From positions 97,146,707-97,210,706 of the forward strand of contig CP136067.1 of NCBI GenBank assembly GCA_032622095.1: DNA of 64,000 nt, written 5' to 3'. This DNA comes from Siphonodentalium dalli (Eukaryota; Mollusca; Scaphopoda; Gadilida; Siphonodentaliidae). Made by a program: the position numbers and the translations under genes. Below, piece after piece: positions 1-11,129 of this stretch. The notes beneath the pieces are model-generated. The model searched no databases, was not told the origin of the DNA, and saw only the letters and a list, made by a program, of their open reading frames with translations. The stretch's first letter is position 1, and each line of letters opens with the position of its first letter.

Positions 1-2
1 TG

Positions 3-488
3 TCCGAGACAAAACCAACTCTCTTCGGAGAAGATACCGATGAATCTGACGAAGCGGTTCTAGATTCAGATGAAGATGAACGTGGAACGCTATCAGATTC
101 AGAAGATGGTAATGGCGTCGGTAGTAGAACGGTATTCGGTCTTAAGAAAGCTGCGCGATGTGTCAACGAGATGGACACATTCAAAAGTATGATGAAACGC
201 GTCACCAATGATGTGAAAGAAGAAGAGAGCATTTCGGGAGATGAGAGCATGTCGGGAAAAGAGGATACCATCGACACAGAGTTTGCTCTGTTTCTCAAAA
301 GTTATAGACGATTAATAGAATACCAGTATCGATTGAAAACATCACGCATACATACCATGATCATGAAGAAAATGGTCAAACTGACCAAACACGGATATAA
401 TAATGAATGGGCTGCAGATGAAGCGATGAGAAAATTCAAGAAACTCTTAGAAGTAAATCTAACGGTCGAAGATTCAGACAATGATTAA
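3..488 (+). CDS. C-terminal part of an unidentified acidic protein
   Basis: The frame is open from the left edge of the window to the TAA at 486-488, giving 161 residues; the true start lies outside. The first third is very acidic (runs of Asp/Glu with Ser, such as DESDEAVLDSDEDE). The middle is a Lys/Glu mix around KSMMKRV, and the last ~70 residues look like a helical basic domain (FLKSYRRLIEYQYRLKT, then MIMKKMVKLTK) ending in an acidic tail EDSDND. No signal peptide, membrane segment or catalytic motif is visible. A polyadenylation signal follows six bases after the stop, so this is probably the last exon of a cellular gene, or the end of an integrated foreign gene. I do not recognise the family. 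The acidic/basic layout suggests a nuclear or chromatin-binding protein, which is inference only. An internal Met at 171 exists, but the reading frame runs well upstream of it. Confidence 0.55.
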   Translation, partial: SETKPTLFGEDTDESDEAVLDSDEDERGTLSDSEDGNGVGSRTVFGLKKAARCVNEMDTFKSMMKRVTNDVKEEESISGDESMSGKEDTIDTEFALFLKSYRRLIEYQYRLKTSRIHTMIMKKMVKLTKHGYNNEWAADEAMRKFKKLLEVNLTVEDSDND

Positions 489-493
489 ATTTC

Positions 494-499
494 AATAAA
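494..499 (+). terminator. AATAAA polyadenylation signal
   Basis: A canonical AATAAA lies six bases after the stop codon of the acidic protein. The following 30 bases are T- and G-richer, as expected for a cleavage region. It supports reading the upstream frame as a real 3' exon. Confidence 0.5.
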
Positions 500-558
500 C
501 TTCATCAACATGTTATTCTCGTCTTCGTTATATATCTATAAGTGGGGAGGGGGTTTCA

Positions 559-1461
559 CCAATATTACATCACGTCCCTTACCGCGTGTCACTTTAACAT
601 TCCACACCGTGCGTGTATTATCCCCCTTTAATTATGTCATAGCATTGGTACATAGAAGACTGTATAACACTATGCCTATGTCTGTATCTGTTGTCACACC
701 GTGAGTGGATTGTCCGCCTTTAATGATGTCATAGCGTGTGTATATGCAAGACAGTATAACCCTATGATAATGCCTGTAGCTGTTGTTGGTAAGATGTGAA
801 ATATAAATTTCAAGGTTCAATTCATTCGTGTAGTAATTTTGTATATGTTCAACGCTCTTCATTCGTGCGCTTATATTGTTAACATTCATTCATAATGAGT
901 GTCCCTTTAGAGTGTCTTGTGTTCCTTTAAGATTCAAACACCAATATTACATCACGTCCCTTGTTTCGTGTCACTTTAACTCCTTGAGTGTATTGCCCCT
1001 TCGAATGATGTCATAGCATGGGTACATGTAAGATAGTATAACACTATGACTATGTCTGTATCTGTTGTTGGTAAGATGTGAAAATATAAATTTCAGTTCA
1101 TTCGTGTAGTAATTTCGTATATGTTCAACGCTCTTCATTCGTAAGAGTAATTACCAACTGGAAGTTGTACTATTTTTGATAAACATCGGATTTGCTCATC
1201 AGACGATAAGCTGACAATATTTACGTATGGTCTAATTAGATTCATGCATAAATGTAAGGTAATTTTTGTTATGGTCAAGTTTTTTGTTAAGACCATGTTC
1301 TAACATAGATCGATAAATAAGTTAAAGGTCATTATATTCCACAGTCAAATCTATTGGTGAGATCAATGAGTCCAATTATTATAAATAATAAATTGCAGGC
1401 ATCGGTGGATACCCGATTGCCACATTTAGTGATCACGTGATAAACTGATGAAATGTCCAAG
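559..1461. repeat. Dispersed repeat, copy 1
   Basis: This block has no gene. It holds internally repeated modules: CCAATATTACATCACGTCCC occurs at 559 and 941, and a module containing ATGATGTCATAGCGTG, AGTATAACACTATG and GTTCAACGCTCTTCATTCGT occurs around 718-890 and again around 1004-1140. The same modules plus the stretch 1308-1461 recur at 2572-3052, so this is a dispersed or segmentally duplicated family. No terminal repeats or coding capacity were found, so its class is unknown. Short open frames inside it are accidental. Confidence 0.6.
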
Positions 1462-1769
1462 TGACGTACTATAATGAGCAAAAAAAAATGAGTTGACCTT
1501 CGGCTTCGCCCCGATTGGGTACTGAGCTGACACCGGGGATAAATTGACCAATGACTGCTATTGTATCCTTTTGACAGATATGCGTGCGCAGACTCGTTTG
1601 ATGTTCGCTATCGCATTACTAGGTTTTAATAGCCGAGCCTTCACTTCTCGTCTGACTCTCTTACCGGCAAGACCTGTCTACACAGTACTTCTCCGGCAGA
1701 CTATTCATCCACTGATAGGCCTACATACAGGTATGCCCTAAATAATGGACTGCTTAACCACAGCAGAAT

Positions 1770-2522
1770 TACATTTTTTTGCTCATTTGCTCATTTTTTT
1801 GCTCATTTGCTCATTTTTTTGCTCATTTGCTCATTTTTATTGCTCATTTGCTCATTTTCTTGCTCATTTGCTCATTTTCTTGCTCATCTGCTCATTTTTA
1901 TTGCTCATTTGCTCATTTTCTTGCTCATTTGCTCATTTTCTTGCTCATTTGCTCATTTTCTTGCTCATTTGCTCATTTTTTTGCTCATTTGCTCATTTTT
2001 ATTGCTCATTTGCTCATTTTCTTGCTCATTTGCTCATTTTCTTGCTCTTTTACTCATTTTCTTGCTCATTTGCTCATTTTTTTGCTCATTTGCTCATTTT
2101 TTTGCTCATTTGCTCATTTTTATTGCTCATTTGCTCATTTTCTTGCTCATTTGCTCATTTTCTTGCTCATTTGCTCATTTTTTTGCTCATTTGCTCATTT
2201 TTATTGCTCATTTGCTCATTTTCTTGCTCATTTGCTCATTTTCTTGCTCTTTTACTCATTTTCTTGCTCATTTGCTCATTTTTTTGCTCATTTGCTCATT
2301 TTTTTGCTCATTTGCTCATTTTTATTGCTCATTTGCTCATTTTCTTGCTCATTTGCTCATTTTCTTGCTCATTTGCTCATTTTTTTGCTCATTTGCTCAT
2401 TTTTATTGCTCATTTGCTCATTTTCTTGCTCAATTGCTCATTTTCTTGCTCTTTTACTCATTTTCTTGCTCATTTGCTCATTTTTTTGCTCATTTGCTCA
2501 TTTTTTTGCTCATTTGCTCATT
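1770..2522. repeat. GCTCATTT minisatellite with a 202-bp higher-order period
   Basis: About 750 bp are built from ~20-bp units of the form TTGCTCATTTGCTCATTTTC with small variants (TTTTTT, TTTTAT or TTTTCT spacers). A marker variant TTGCTCTTTTACTC occurs at 2042, 2244 and 2446, exactly 202 bp apart, and the intervening unit order is the same, so a 202-bp block was amplified as a whole. All three plus-strand frames are open only because the units lack stop codons; the predicted Leu/Ile/Phe/Ser/His repeats are not evidence of a protein. Confidence 0.9.
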
Positions 2523-2571
2523 GATTGGTGCATACTCAAGAGTCATAGACCTAACATCCAATGTACGTTAA

Positions 2572-3052
2572 TGGTGTCATAGCGTGGGTACATAGAAGAC
2601 TGTATAACACTATGCCTATGTCCGTATCTGTTGTCACACCGTGAGTCGATTGTCCGCCTTTAATGATGTCATAGCGTGTGTACATGCAAAACAGTATAAT
2701 ACTATGATTATGTCTGTAGCTGTTGTTGGTAAGATGTGAAATATAAATTTCAAGGTTCAATTCATTCGTGTAGTAATTTCGTATATGTTCAACGCTCTTC
2801 ATTCGTGCGCTTGTATTGTTAACATTCATTCATAATGAGTGTCCCTTTAGATCGATAAATAAGTTAAAGGTCATTACATTCCACAGTCAAATCTATTGGT
2901 GATCGAATTTGATAACTATTTTATTGGAACAACTAAGAGTATTATTCACGTGAGATCAATGAGTCCAATTATTATAAATAATATATTGCAGGCATCGGTG
3001 GATACCCGATTGCCCCATTTAGTGATCACGTGATAAACTGATAAAATGTCCA
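2572..3052. repeat. Dispersed repeat, copy 2
   Basis: This stretch matches copy 1 in modules 718-910 and 1308-1461 (shared: GTCATAGCGTGGGTACAT, GTTCAACGCTCTTCATTCGT, GATCGATAAATAAGTTAAAG, TTGCAGGCATCGGTGGATAC). Relative to copy 1 it lacks most of 1141-1307 and carries an extra ~50 bp around 2903-2960. The two copies flank the GCTCATTT satellite in the same orientation. Confidence 0.65.
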
Positions 3053-4510
3053 AAGCGTAAGTATGAATATGGGGGCGATAAGTGGTTATTACGTAATGTT
3101 GTTATAACAATGTCATCAAAGCAATTTCTATAATTGAGTGTCCTGGACGTATGCATGTTTTTGGCTAACTAATTATCGTGTGAATGACACAGTTTATCAA
3201 CCTTAATTGATACTAACTCGTTTGTTCAGACATTAAATCGATATGTTTTCTGAATAGCATATAACTGTGACCGGGGAAATAATATAATTCATTTGGTAAA
3301 GCAAAGGTGTGAAAGACACATTGTTACCACCAATGTCGCGTGTGATTGCGTGTACAGCGAATATGACAATTCATTCTGGAGGGTTGTAATTTCACATTAC
3401 AATTTTCGACCGTTAGGGATTGAACATAGTACATCTCAAAACTTCCAATAATTCACGATAATACACACCTGTCATATGGGATAGAGAGAGTGTAAAGAAT
3501 AAACGCTCTTTATTATTTATGTAAAAGTAATGGTGTCTATTTTCAGGTATGACAATTATATGAACTGCGTCCGATAAAACACTGGAATGTATGCATTCAT
3601 ATCGATGGTCACAATGTCCAATAAAGCTATTTCTAAACATCGATTAATAAATTCATGAAAAATATTTGAACAAAAAATATTACGAAAAATATTACGCGCA
3701 AATAATTTAACATTCGACATTTTTTAATATCGAGTTTATCAGAAACCGAAAACTCGTTATAAATTTTTTATTTAAACTTTTTTTAGAGAAATAATTTTGA
3801 GGGTTTTGATAATTTGGAAGTTTGGAAATTTTGGGGTTTTGATAATTTGGAAGTTTGGAAATTTTTAAATTTTTTGGAAAAAATAATTTTTGGAAAAAAT
3901 AAATTTTTGAAGTTTTGAATTTTTTTTTTGGGTTTTGTTATTTTGGGAATATTTTAGTACAACCAATTTTAGACCCCAAAGATTCTATTTTTAGAAGTGG
4001 AGCGAACGAGACCCCTATTCTTCTTATACGGGAAAATTTCATTGACGCTAAACCAGGGAAATGGTGAACATTAAAATCAACAAAGCCACTGGGCAACATA
4101 TGGCTGATCTATTGAAGTATAGATCTTTGGAGTCAAGCACGTCCAGAGTGACTTTAGTTATAACATATAGTCCAATACATAATAGAATCAAGAACATTGC
4201 TAAGGAACTACAGGGAACCATGGCAAGCGATCCATAGCTATATGACATATTCAAAGAACAACATTTAATGTCACACCGACAACCACCGAACATAAGGGCT
4301 AAACAAGTGAGGGGTTGAGTCTGAAGCAATTAAGAATAAACGGGAACATTTCCGTGCGATGCAATCATTGTGAAGCATATCAATTTATAAAAAATGGACC
4401 TCTAATCGAATCTGTTGGAAACTATAACTTCTGAAGGTTCATTCAACTGTGGTTCTTCTGGTGTCATTTATGAAATTTCATGTATCAATCTATTATATAT
4501 ATTTGGAAGA
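3053..4510. other. AT-rich intergenic stretch, no gene seen
   Basis: No supported gene is present. The segment 3790-3960 is low-complexity T/G/A sequence in which a 32-bp phrase (GGGTTTTGATAATTTGGAAG and its continuation) is repeated almost exactly in tandem at 3801 and 3835. A minus-strand open frame at 4048-4329 has a hydrophobic run but no family resemblance and is not called. Confidence 0.4.
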
Positions 4511-5076
4511 TCTGTGTGTGTGTGTGTGATCGCGATAAACACGAAAACTGCCCGACTGATTGAGCCCAAACTTCCTATCTAAGGGTAAAATACCAGATGA
4601 AGTGGCATCGCACAGCTTCTGAGAACGTCAGAGTACCCATTCTCCACCCCAGTCACAAAAATTACCGCCATTGACACGGTGGGTTTAATCGCGTTGATAG
4701 TTAAAGAGCGTTCGTATCCGCAGTGTCGTCGATAAAGAGCGTATGTGTGTAATGTGATTCTTACGTCTGGGTCTGGGCGTGTGCGTGTAAGACTGTATCC
4801 AGACATGAGCGTGTTGTGTGACGTACAACGAACGTACCTCTTTTAGGGACGGGTACGATCACGGGACGGGTACCATCATTTAAAGGCAGAATTAGAAAGG
4901 CAGAACTAACTCAAATTAAATAAAAAAATTAGCGGATTTCGACGAAATTTTATACCTAGGGATATTTTTATCGGGGGAGTGTTTTCGACGGGTCGAATCG
5001 TGACCCCGACCTGACCTTGACCTTCAAAATGGTCAATTCAAGGTCAAAGCCCGGACGAAGTCGGGTCACCTGCTAG
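4511..5076 (+). mobile_element. Non-autonomous Helitron-like element (a)
   Basis: The 3' end carries the classical signature: the hairpin CCCGGACGAAGTCGGG, a short spacer, then CTAG followed by host T at 5077. The 5' side begins after an A with TCTGTGTGTG. The body is 85-95% alike by eye to element c at 6342-6980, sharing TGAGCCCAAACTTCCTATCT, AACGTACCTCTTTTAGGGAC and GACGGGTCGAATCGTGACCC. There is no coding capacity, so it would need a Rep/helicase supplied elsewhere. The left border is approximate. Confidence 0.6.
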
Positions 5077-5713
5077 TTGTATATAAATAGCAACACCTAT
5101 CATATCTTGTTAGCACAGACAATTTAAGGTGTGTTTAATGTGAAAACAGTCATTGCGACGAATATCACTTTATGATCCTATGTCAAAAGTTACAAGATTT
5201 ACGCGAAATTCACATCCCCAAATATTACTGGGAGAACCCTATGAGAAATAAATTTCATTGTTTACTCTCAATTGAATATTTAAGCCTTCTTAAAAAGGTA
5301 AGCATATTTATAAAACTATCTTTAAAACGGATACTACGTTAATGTAAATTGCATCATGGATTACAATATAATTTTGTATATGTGTATTGTTATTGATATG
5401 ACTTACATGGTATGGGTGCCTTGTGTATATATGCTATTGCATGTTGCAACTTAATTGTTGGTTTTGCTAATAAACAATCAGAGCTATTAAAGTAATGCGA
5501 ACGATTCACAAGCAACACATCATATCTTGTTACCGATGGCACGGCATAACTTTTAAACAGGTTTCCACACAGTAGCGTATAACATTGAACGGCTTTGGTA
5601 CCAAATAATATCAACGCAATTTATAAGGTGCGGTACTGCGATCGAATAGGTCGATAAATACATTTGATATTGGTCAACATGTTATAAATATTCTAATATA
5701 TATTTGAGGACAG
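5077..5713. other. Spacer between Helitron-like units, no gene seen
   Basis: This is unique-looking AT-rich sequence. A short phrase resembling ACATCATATCTTGTTA occurs twice (near 5097 and 5516), but no element borders or coding signal are visible. Confidence 0.35.
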
Positions 5714-6321
5714 TCTGTCTGTGTGTGTGTGTGAGAGGGTGCGTGTGTGTGGGTGTGTCTGTCTGTCTGTGTGAGCGCGATGGACTCGAACACGGCTGGA
5801 CCGATTCGACGAAACTTGGTACTGCTACATAGTATCACCCGAGGACCAACATGGGCCTATCCATTTGTCCGTGCGGCGTGACATTGACCTTCGAATGACC
5901 TTGAAGTCATATCTCGGGATCCGCGGGTAAACGGCGGGAGTACCAAAAACGTCATCGATGTAAACGGCGAGGGTACCGGGTAAACCGCGGGTAAATGGCG
6001 GGAGTACCAAAACGTCATCGAGGTAAACGGCGAGGGTACCGGGTAAACGGCAGGAGTACCAAAAAGTCATCGAGGTAAATGGCGAGGGTACCGGGTAAAC
6101 GGCGGGAGTACCAAATTTGGCGGAAACGGGTAGTTTGAGGCGCGGTTGCCCGTGTGGCGTGACATTGACCTTTCAAATGACCTTGAACCTGTATATCGGT
6201 ATCCGCTGGTCCGATTTCTACCATTTTTGGGGTGTTGGTGTAGATGGGGATGCCAATACATTTCATAACTATAAAAAAAACAACACAACGACTCTCCCCG
6301 TCAGGGCGGGTACCCAGCTAG
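5714..6321 (+). mobile_element. Non-autonomous Helitron-like element (b) with internal tandem repeats
   Basis: The 5' part is a CTGT/GTGT-rich run followed by CGATTCGACGAAACTTGGTA, a style shared with the neighbouring units. The 3' end is a CCCG...CGGG hairpin (6297-6310), the spacer TACCCAG, then CTAG at 6318-6321 followed by T. Between about 5925 and 6115 there are three to four copies of a 52-bp unit containing GGCGGGAGTACCAAAA, GTCATCGA and GGCGAGGGTACC, one copy with an 11-bp insertion. There is no coding capacity; open frames across the tandem repeats are accidental. Confidence 0.55.
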
Positions 6322-6341
6322 TTAATATATATTTTGGGACT

Positions 6342-6980
6342 TCTGTCTGTCTGTTTGTCTGTTAGCTATGGCCGGGAAAACTGCCGAACGGATTGAGCCC
6401 AAACTTCCTATCTAAGGGTAAAATCCCACATGAAGTGTCATCGCACCGCTTCTGAGAACGTCAGAGCACTCCTTATCCATACCCAGTCACCAAAATAACC
6501 GTCATTGACACTGTGGAGTTAATCGCGTAGATAGTTAAAGAGCGTTCATATCGCAGTATCGTTGATAAAGAGTGTATGCGTGTAATGTCTGTATGTCTTA
6601 TGTCTGGGGCCAGACGTGAGTGTGTCTGTATCCAGACACGAGCGTGTTGTGTGATTCTTATTTCTGTCTTCGTACTTAGGGGTTCCAAGGAACGGGGGAG
6701 ATTTTCATCGGGTAAGTTTTTCGCCCGAGGACCCACAAACGTACCTCTTTTAGGGACGGGTACCATCACGGGACGGGTACCATCATTTATCTTGATTAAA
6801 AAGGCAGAATTAGCTCAAATTAACTTAAGAAATTAACGGATTTCGACGAAATTTGATACCTAGGGATACTTTTGTCGGGGGAGTGTTTTTGACGGGTCAA
6901 ATCGTGACCCCGACCTGACCTTGACCTTCAAAATGGTCAATACAAGGTCAAAGCCCGGACGAAGTCGGGTCACCTGCTAG
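6342..6980 (+). mobile_element. Non-autonomous Helitron-like element (c), sister of element a
   Basis: The 5' end is TCTGTCTGTCTGTTTGTCTG. The 3' end repeats the hairpin CCCGGACGAAGTCGGG, spacer and CTAG (6977-6980), followed by T. It matches element a along its length but carries extra sequence around 6600-6730. It directly abuts element b, sharing the AT-rich junction, and is directly followed by element d, so the four units lie head to tail. Confidence 0.6.
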
Positions 6981-7019
6981 TATATCTATATTTGCGAATA
7001 TCTGCCTGTCTGTGTTCTA

Positions 7020-8150
7020 TAGCAATTCACAGGGGACCATATAACAGGGGTAATCTTTTACGAGGAAGATAATGGTGGGCGTTATAATTGTTACGATGTT
7101 GTTGTCAGAATCAGAAAAGGGGAGGGGCAGCATTTTTGTTGTGGCCGATTTCCACCAAACTTATGCATAATCATCTCCATGATATGATGAATCTAATGGT
7201 GTGGTTTAAATATGTCAACAATTGTGACATTCGAGTCAGGGTGCAGGGAATGTGAGAGGGGTACCACAATTGATAAACATATTTTTAGAGCCGATTTCCA
7301 CCAAATTGATACTAATTGATAGGAAGCTAATCGTGTGATTTAAAGAACCCGAATTGGTGCCATATGGATGAGAGATGGGGGCACAAAATTTGATAAGAAT
7401 TCGTTTAGTCGCCGATTACCACCACACTTACATAATGATCTCCATATCAAGATATAATAATGAGGCTTATGGCTGTCAAAGTGGCGTCATTCGAGAGAGG
7501 GGCACCACAATTAATACAAATGGTATTAGGGCCCATTTCCACCAGATTGTTACACATTCTTCGCCATGGGATACGAGGAATCTAATCGTGTGATTTAAAG
7601 ACGCCAAATTGTGGCCATTTGGGTGAGAGATGGGGCGGGGGCACCACATTTGATAAGAATTTGTTTAATCGCCGAAAACCAAACCTATAAATAATAATCT
7701 CCATTATATCAGTCAAAATGTGTTGGTTAAAAGTGTCAGAAGTGATCAGGGGTGCATTGACGGGGAGAGGGACACCACAATTAATACAACATATTTTTAG
7801 CGCGGATTTCCACCAGATTGATGCATATTCTTATCCGTGATACGAGGAATCTAATCGTTTGGGTGACAGATGGGAGCACTAAATTTGATCGAATTTGTTT
7901 AGTCGCCGATTTCCACCAATTTGATATATAGTTAGCCTCATAATGAGTCTAATTGTGTGGTCTAAATATGTCAAAATAATGGAGCCGCTTGAGTCAGGGA
8001 TAGGGAGGGGACGTCAACAAAACTGATAAAACATATGTCTAGCATTTTCCACCAAATCCATTCACGTTCTTCTCCAATGGTATTAGGAATGGAATCGTGT
8101 GGGTAAAAGAAACCACACGTGGTGCCTATATTTGATAATGTATGTTTTTG
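7020..8150. repeat. Degenerate ~200-bp tandem repeats, block 1
   Basis: The phrases GATTTCCACCAAA, GGAATCTAATCGTGTG, GAGGGGCACCACAATT and GTGAGAGATGGGG recur in the same order about five times, with units around 200-260 bp and considerable divergence. No frame is conserved between units, so this is satellite-like internal sequence rather than coding sequence. Confidence 0.7.
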
Positions 8151-8179
8151 TCCTACATAACTTCACGTTGACCATCTAT

Positions 8180-9605
8180 CACTGCATGAAAACTGGAATT
8201 TATTCATTGCATAAATTCCGGATAAATGTGCATAAATCTGGATAAATCAGAAATTTATTCACTGAATAAATGTGCATAAATCCGGATATTTATGCACATT
8301 TATTCACAATTTATTCATGAATAAAGGCCGACATTTATACACAATTTATTCACTGAATAAACCCACGTTTATTCAACAGAATAAACTCGGCATTTATTCG
8401 TACGTTTATGCACATTTATTATCGACCTGTTTATGCATAAATGCAAATTTATTCACTGAATAAAGCTGCATAAATATACATATAGCTACATTTATTCTGG
8501 TTATAAACTCCAGTTTATGCACATTTATACCCCGTATAAATTATTTGGATTTGAACATATATATCCATATATATTTGTGAAATCTACTTTATGGTGACAT
8601 TTGGCTTGTAACCAGCATATAAGGCGACACGGATGTGTATATCTAACTATACATATACACATGTGTCGCCCTGATTCTGGTATCTCCATGTGCATGTAGT
8701 AATTTGCCAACAAAATGCTGCCCTATTGTTGGTTATACCAGTCACAAATATAATATGAACTACTTCGACATGGCACTTGCCGTCATCAATTTTCGTAGTC
8801 TCTGCAATAAAGAATAAAAATTAAATAATTAAATGATCGCATGGGAAATAAGTATAAACGATAACATATTAAAACTAAAATAAGAATTGTAATGTACGGC
8901 ATTTTTTATTTGTGATCTGGCTAAGGGTGGAATCACTCTCACAAAACCACATTTTCACGAGATAGAATAACCTTATTCCGACGTCTCTGTATAATCAAAT
9001 ATTAATTTTGACATGTGTCGATCACGCTGCGAATTGAAAGGGAATTTAAAAATGAAATGATGTGGCGATCATGTTCTAACCCAAGCAAATATACCACCAC
9101 CAATACCCCTCCCACCCACCCACACACGAACACCCCATCCTACCACCTTGGTCCCTACTGTGTGCATGGCTACATTACAGTCCACAGCGTTAATCTACCA
9201 TTGCAAATATGCCTTCTAGTTTAGACAGAAAATGCGAAACCAGAAAACAAACGTATTTGTATATAAACTCGCCTTATAATTAAGAGTACCCACCTAATTC
9301 ACGCACGTCTTCGCAGCAGTTGTGTTGGCAGACAAAGAAATCGGTATCGGCAGTTAGCTTCTGTTATACGATATGTCTCACATATCCACATGGTAGTAAT
9401 TAAATTATGGGCCAAGACTTAAAACCGCTGTTGGTTACAGTAATGAGCGAAAATAATGCGACATTTATGCGAGATTTAAAAATATAAATGCGAGATTTAT
9501 ATTTTTGTATAAAGACGAATTTAATATGCATAAATGCATGCATAAATTTAGGGTCCTAAATTTATGCGACATTTATATTTTATAAATCTCGCTTTTCGTG
9601 CAGTG
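8180..9605. mobile_element. 1.43-kb non-coding element with terminal inverted repeats
   Basis: The left end CACTGCATGAAAA (8180 on) is the inverted partner of TTTTCGTGCAGTG ending at 9605, with one mismatch, and both sides are flanked by TAT (8177-8179 and 9606-9608), a plausible 3-bp target duplication. The subterminal zones (8196-8530 and 9440-9600) are packed with short palindromic ATTTATGC/GCATAAAT and TTTATTCACTGAATAAA motifs. A hairpin with arms around 8621-8639 and 8655-8671 (GGCGACAC...GTGTCGCC) lies inside. Long open frames are absent, so this is a non-autonomous DNA element. It sits inside the satellite block, whose units resume right after it. Confidence 0.6.
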
Positions 9606-10130
9606 TATATTTACAAGGAAGATAATGGTGCGGGTTAAATTTTTCAAAATTGACGCTGTTGGTGTCAGGGGCAGAAAACTGGAAGGGGAAAAGCAACAAT
9701 GGTGAAATGTTTTTGTTCCAGATTTCTAACAAACTTAGACATATTCATCTCCATAATATGGCACCGCTCGACTCAGGGGAGAGGGGCACCAAAATTGATA
9801 ACAAAAATAACAGACTAGTTTTGGCGCATATTTCCACCAAACTGATACATATTCTTCTCCATACGATGAATCTGATCGTGTGATTTAAAGACGCCAAATT
9901 GGTGCCATTTGGGTGAGAGATGGGGGCACTATATTTGATAAAATTAGTGAGGTTGACAATTACCACCAAGCTTATACATACTCATACCCATGATATAAGG
10001 AATCTACCGAACGTGGTTTAAATACTTCAGGTGGCACCATTCGAGATATGGATGGCACGGAGAGGGATACCAAATCTGATACAAATATGTTTTGCACTAA
10101 TTTCCACAAAATTCACATTTGGTGCCAAAT
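9606..10130. repeat. Degenerate ~200-bp tandem repeats, block 2
   Basis: Starting with AGGAAGATAATGG this repeats the order seen from 7063 in block 1, including GATTTCTAACAAACTTAG, GGGGCACC, ATTCTTCTCCAT and GGTGCCATTTGGGTGAGAGA. Block 1 and block 2 are therefore parts of one array split by the TIR element, or two array starts. Confidence 0.65.
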
Positions 10131-11100
10131 GGCGAGCTCGTTAAGTAATTTGAACAGTTATGTCTTCGCAACTGTCATTTTTATATGGGGCGGGAATCAG
10201 GGCATTCATATAGTGAGCTAGCAAAAACATATACATAGAAGATAGCATTAAGAGTATATTTCTCATTCTATTTAAGAAATACATATATTCTTTAAAAATG
10301 AGGGACCCTGAACCGTCATAGAATGGCATGTTAGAATGGCTCATGTATTATAACACCTGACCCATTCAAGATATTTTCCACAGAAAAGATGCAATTTGTA
10401 AATAAAAATGGAAATGTATAGAAGGCCTGTTCAAAAATAATGGCCACATTGTGCAGTCAAATATCGTTTCTTCTGAGATAAAAGTGAACACTATATATAT
10501 ATCAGTAGCAAATGACCTTTCATGATCCTTCAATATTGGCACATGACAAGGGTACCACTGACCGATACATCGGATTTCTTTCAGTTTATTTAGAACATTC
10601 ATGGCCTGATATAAACAACTTAAAATCTCGCTCTGTGTCGGGCACATGTAGCTGATATATGGCAACATTTCTTTTAAACTGAAAATAATTAGACAGTATA
10701 GCACCATGCACAGAGGAGCACCTGGATATGTACCTTCACGGAGATATAACCATGAGTCCTTAAAATCTTAGGCTAACCCACTGGATTGGTTTATACATCT
10801 CTATCTAAAACCCATTTGTCGTATTTTATTGTTGCGAACTGGTTTATGCTGTTCATGTAAATGATAACGTCTGAAGTACGCACTGCCGTTAATAAATAAA
10901 TACTTCTTTATTGGTGGGAAGCATTATTAAACAAAATGACTATCACTCAGACAAGGTGAGCCACTACTTATAATCCATGTATAATAACGTTTTGTTATGT
11001 CATTTGGATATACAATTTATGAGAATACGCGTGACACTTTGAGCAAGAGTATTCGCTATTCCCACCAAATGTCAACAGCAGAGGGATTCACATCAATTTA
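10131..11100. other. No gene seen
   Basis: AT-rich sequence with no repeat or coding signal I can support. Two minus-strand open frames (10141-10344, 10366-10707) contain Cys and hydrophobic residues but no recognisable domain and no splice-site context. Confidence 0.3.
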
Positions 11101-11129
11101 ACCTGGGCAACGCCGGGTAACCCTGCTAG

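Larger units (their letters stand above)
7001..11129 (+). mobile_element. Large composite Helitron-like element (d)
   Basis: The candidate 5' end is A|TCTGCCTGTCTG at 7000/7001. The candidate 3' end is a six-pair hairpin ACCTGGGCAACGCCGGGT (11101-11118), a spacer, then CTAG at 11126-11129 followed by T. Between them lie long satellite-like repeats (7020-8150 and 9606-10130) interrupted by a TIR element, and about 1 kb of sequence with no recognisable content (10131-11100). No Rep or helicase coding is visible. That the two ends belong to one element is inference from order and orientation; they could belong to two partly deleted elements. Confidence 0.35.

Noticed and set aside
1745-2582. Three overlapping plus-strand open frames of about 260 residues
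   Set aside because: They are all translations of the GCTCATTT minisatellite, which lacks stops in every plus-strand frame; composition is only Leu, Ile, Phe, Ser, His, Cys and Ala repeats.
4048-4329. Minus-strand 93-residue frame with a membrane-like segment
   Set aside because: No homology recognised, no splice or promoter context, and it is surrounded by AT-rich non-coding DNA.
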